6,062 nucleotides of DNA. It comes from Flavobacteriaceae bacterium. Lineage in GTDB: Bacteria; Bacteroidota; Bacteroidia; Flavobacteriales; Flavobacteriaceae. Shown piece after piece: positions 5,203-6,062 of this stretch. The DNA lies in assembly GCA_016763715.1 (NCBI GenBank), contig JAESTG010000395.1, forward strand, positions 1-6,062, given 5' to 3'. Numbering within the stretch: position 1 is the first letter of the stretch; each line of letters starts with the position of its first letter. The position numbers and the translations under genes were made by a program. A model generated the notes under the pieces. It was not told the origin of the DNA, did no database searches, and saw only the letters and a program-made list of their open reading frames with translations.

Positions 5203-6062
5203 GTTTGAGACACATACCGTACAATCCAAATCATCAAATACCAGTTCTGGTATTAAGAATCTTATGCAAAAAGATATTCATTTTTTTGGAAGTTCTTTTT
5301 CCAATAAAAAGAAAGAAAGTTTTTATGGCCGCTTGAGTGTTTTACTTAAATCTGGAATTAACCTTAAAAAAGCATTGGAATTAATTTCTGAAAGTCAAAA
5401 AAAGGACAAGGATCAATTGTTTATTTTCAACTTATCTCAAGAAATTGTTGCGGGTAAATCCTTGTATGAAGTTATGGAAGCTCACCCTCATTTTACTGCC
5501 TATGAATATCAAGCAGTCAAAATTGGAGAGCAGACAGGTAAGATTTATGATATTACAAACGATCTGTTTTCGTTTTACAAACAAAAAAATGAACAGAAAA
5601 GACAAGTATACAGTGCACTCTCCCACCCCATTGTCATTCTATTTACAGCAATTATTGTCGTCTATTTTATGATGCAATTTGTGGTCCCTATGTTTGTAGA
5701 TATTTTTAAACAACAAAAGGTTGAACTGCCTTGGATTACCCAAGTGATTGTCGATATTTCTAATTTTATCACCTCCTACGGTGGTTTTATTATAATTTTC
5801 TTTTTGACACTTCCCTTCCCGTTTCGTTATCTCAAAAAACAATCTTGGTATCGACAAAGAGCAGATACTTTCAAATTAAAAATTCCAATTTTAGGCAGTT
5901 ATCTTAGAAAAGTCTATGTCACCCAATTTGTACAAGCCATGTCGTTGCTAACCAAGGCTAAAGTGCCTATGGTAAATGGGATTTCTCTAGTTAGAAACAT
6001 GATTGAATTCTACCCATTACAATCCTCTCTTGAAAAAATTGAAAAAAATATTATTGAAGGTA
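5192..6062 (+). CDS. gspF: GspF/PilC-family inner-membrane platform protein, partial at 3' end
   Basis: Polytopic membrane protein on which the GspE ATPase acts to add pilin subunits. 290 residues are visible; a family member is normally about 400, so roughly the last quarter is missing. After a polar stretch of about 40 residues comes the first T2SSF cytoplasmic helical domain (about 42-145), with LLKSGINLKKALEL (51-64), the GEQTGK signature (112-117) and SALSHPIVIL leading into the first membrane segment (about 146-169). The hallmark VVPMFVDIF followed by VELPWIT (177-183) comes next, then a second membrane segment (about 188-212). The second domain starts at KIPILGSYLRKVYVTQF (230-246) and reaches ALTKAKVP-type residues before the edge. 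The ATG at 5192 overlaps the GspJ-like stop by 11 nt. The family call is secure, and the divergently encoded gspE supplies its partner. Confidence 0.95.
   Translation, partial: MGIKFETHTVQSKSSNTSSGIKNLMQKDIHFFGSSFSNKKKESFYGRLSVLLKSGINLKKALELISESQKKDKDQLFIFNLSQEIVAGKSLYEVMEAHPHFTAYEYQAVKIGEQTGKIYDITNDLFSFYKQKNEQKRQVYSALSHPIVILFTAIIVVYFMMQFVVPMFVDIFKQQKVELPWITQVIVDISNFITSYGGFIIIFFLTLPFPFRYLKKQSWYRQRADTFKLKIPILGSYLRKVYVTQFVQAMSLLTKAKVPMVNGISLVRNMIEFYPLQSSLEKIEKNIIEG

Noticed and set aside
5432..5857. Short frames on both strands inside gspF
   Set aside because: The GspF reading frame carries all family signatures across this stretch, so these overlapping frames are not credible genes.

Overview
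The window carries the central part of a type II secretion / type IV filament-like locus, laid out as two divergent, tightly packed operons. The DNA is AT-rich. Putative promoters fit the Bacteroidota TTG-N(19-20)-TAnnTTTG pattern, Shine-Dalgarno sequences are nearly absent, and there is a lipoprotein with acidic residues just after the lipobox cysteine. Together these point to a Bacteroidota bacterium, most likely a member of the Flavobacteriia. The taxon is an inference; no rRNA or housekeeping marker is present.

Left operon (minus strand, reading from 1663 to the left edge): a major pseudopilin (GspG-like, 1262-1663), a minimal GxGD prepilin peptidase (780-1265), and a GspE/PilB-family assembly ATPase (783 to the left edge). 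The ATPase is cut just after its TIEDPI motif. The three genes overlap by 4 nt (TTGA) and 4 nt (ATGA).

Centre (1664-1812): a 149-bp divergent promoter region. It holds two outward-facing TACATTTA -7-like boxes and an inverted pair of TGCTTTTCA elements.

Right operon (plus strand, 1813 to the right edge): a lipoprotein with three fibronectin-III-like repeats (1813-2766), a GspC/PilP-like membrane-anchored protein (2768-3217), a large minor-pilin-like protein with a beta-helix-like body (GspK-position, 3217-4425), a small GspI/PilV-like minor pseudopilin (4413-4733), a GspJ/PilW-like minor pseudopilin (4726 or 4738 to 5202), and the GspF/PilC-family platform protein (5192 to the right edge, partial). 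Adjacent genes overlap or sit 1-4 nt apart, so they are probably co-transcribed and translationally coupled.

The parts would work together as follows. The peptidase processes the prepilin-like leaders, three clear ones plus probably the GspK-like one. GspE and GspF drive assembly of GspG-like subunits, with the minor pseudopilins as the tip. The GspC-like protein would link the inner-membrane platform to a secretin. The FnIII lipoprotein would be an accessory at the outer membrane or cell surface. No secretin, GspL/GspM (PilM/N/O) or GspH gene lies in the window. The most notable points are a uniform serine at the -1 processing position (instead of glycine), the beta-helix-like GspK-position protein lacking Glu+5, and the repeat lipoprotein leading the operon.
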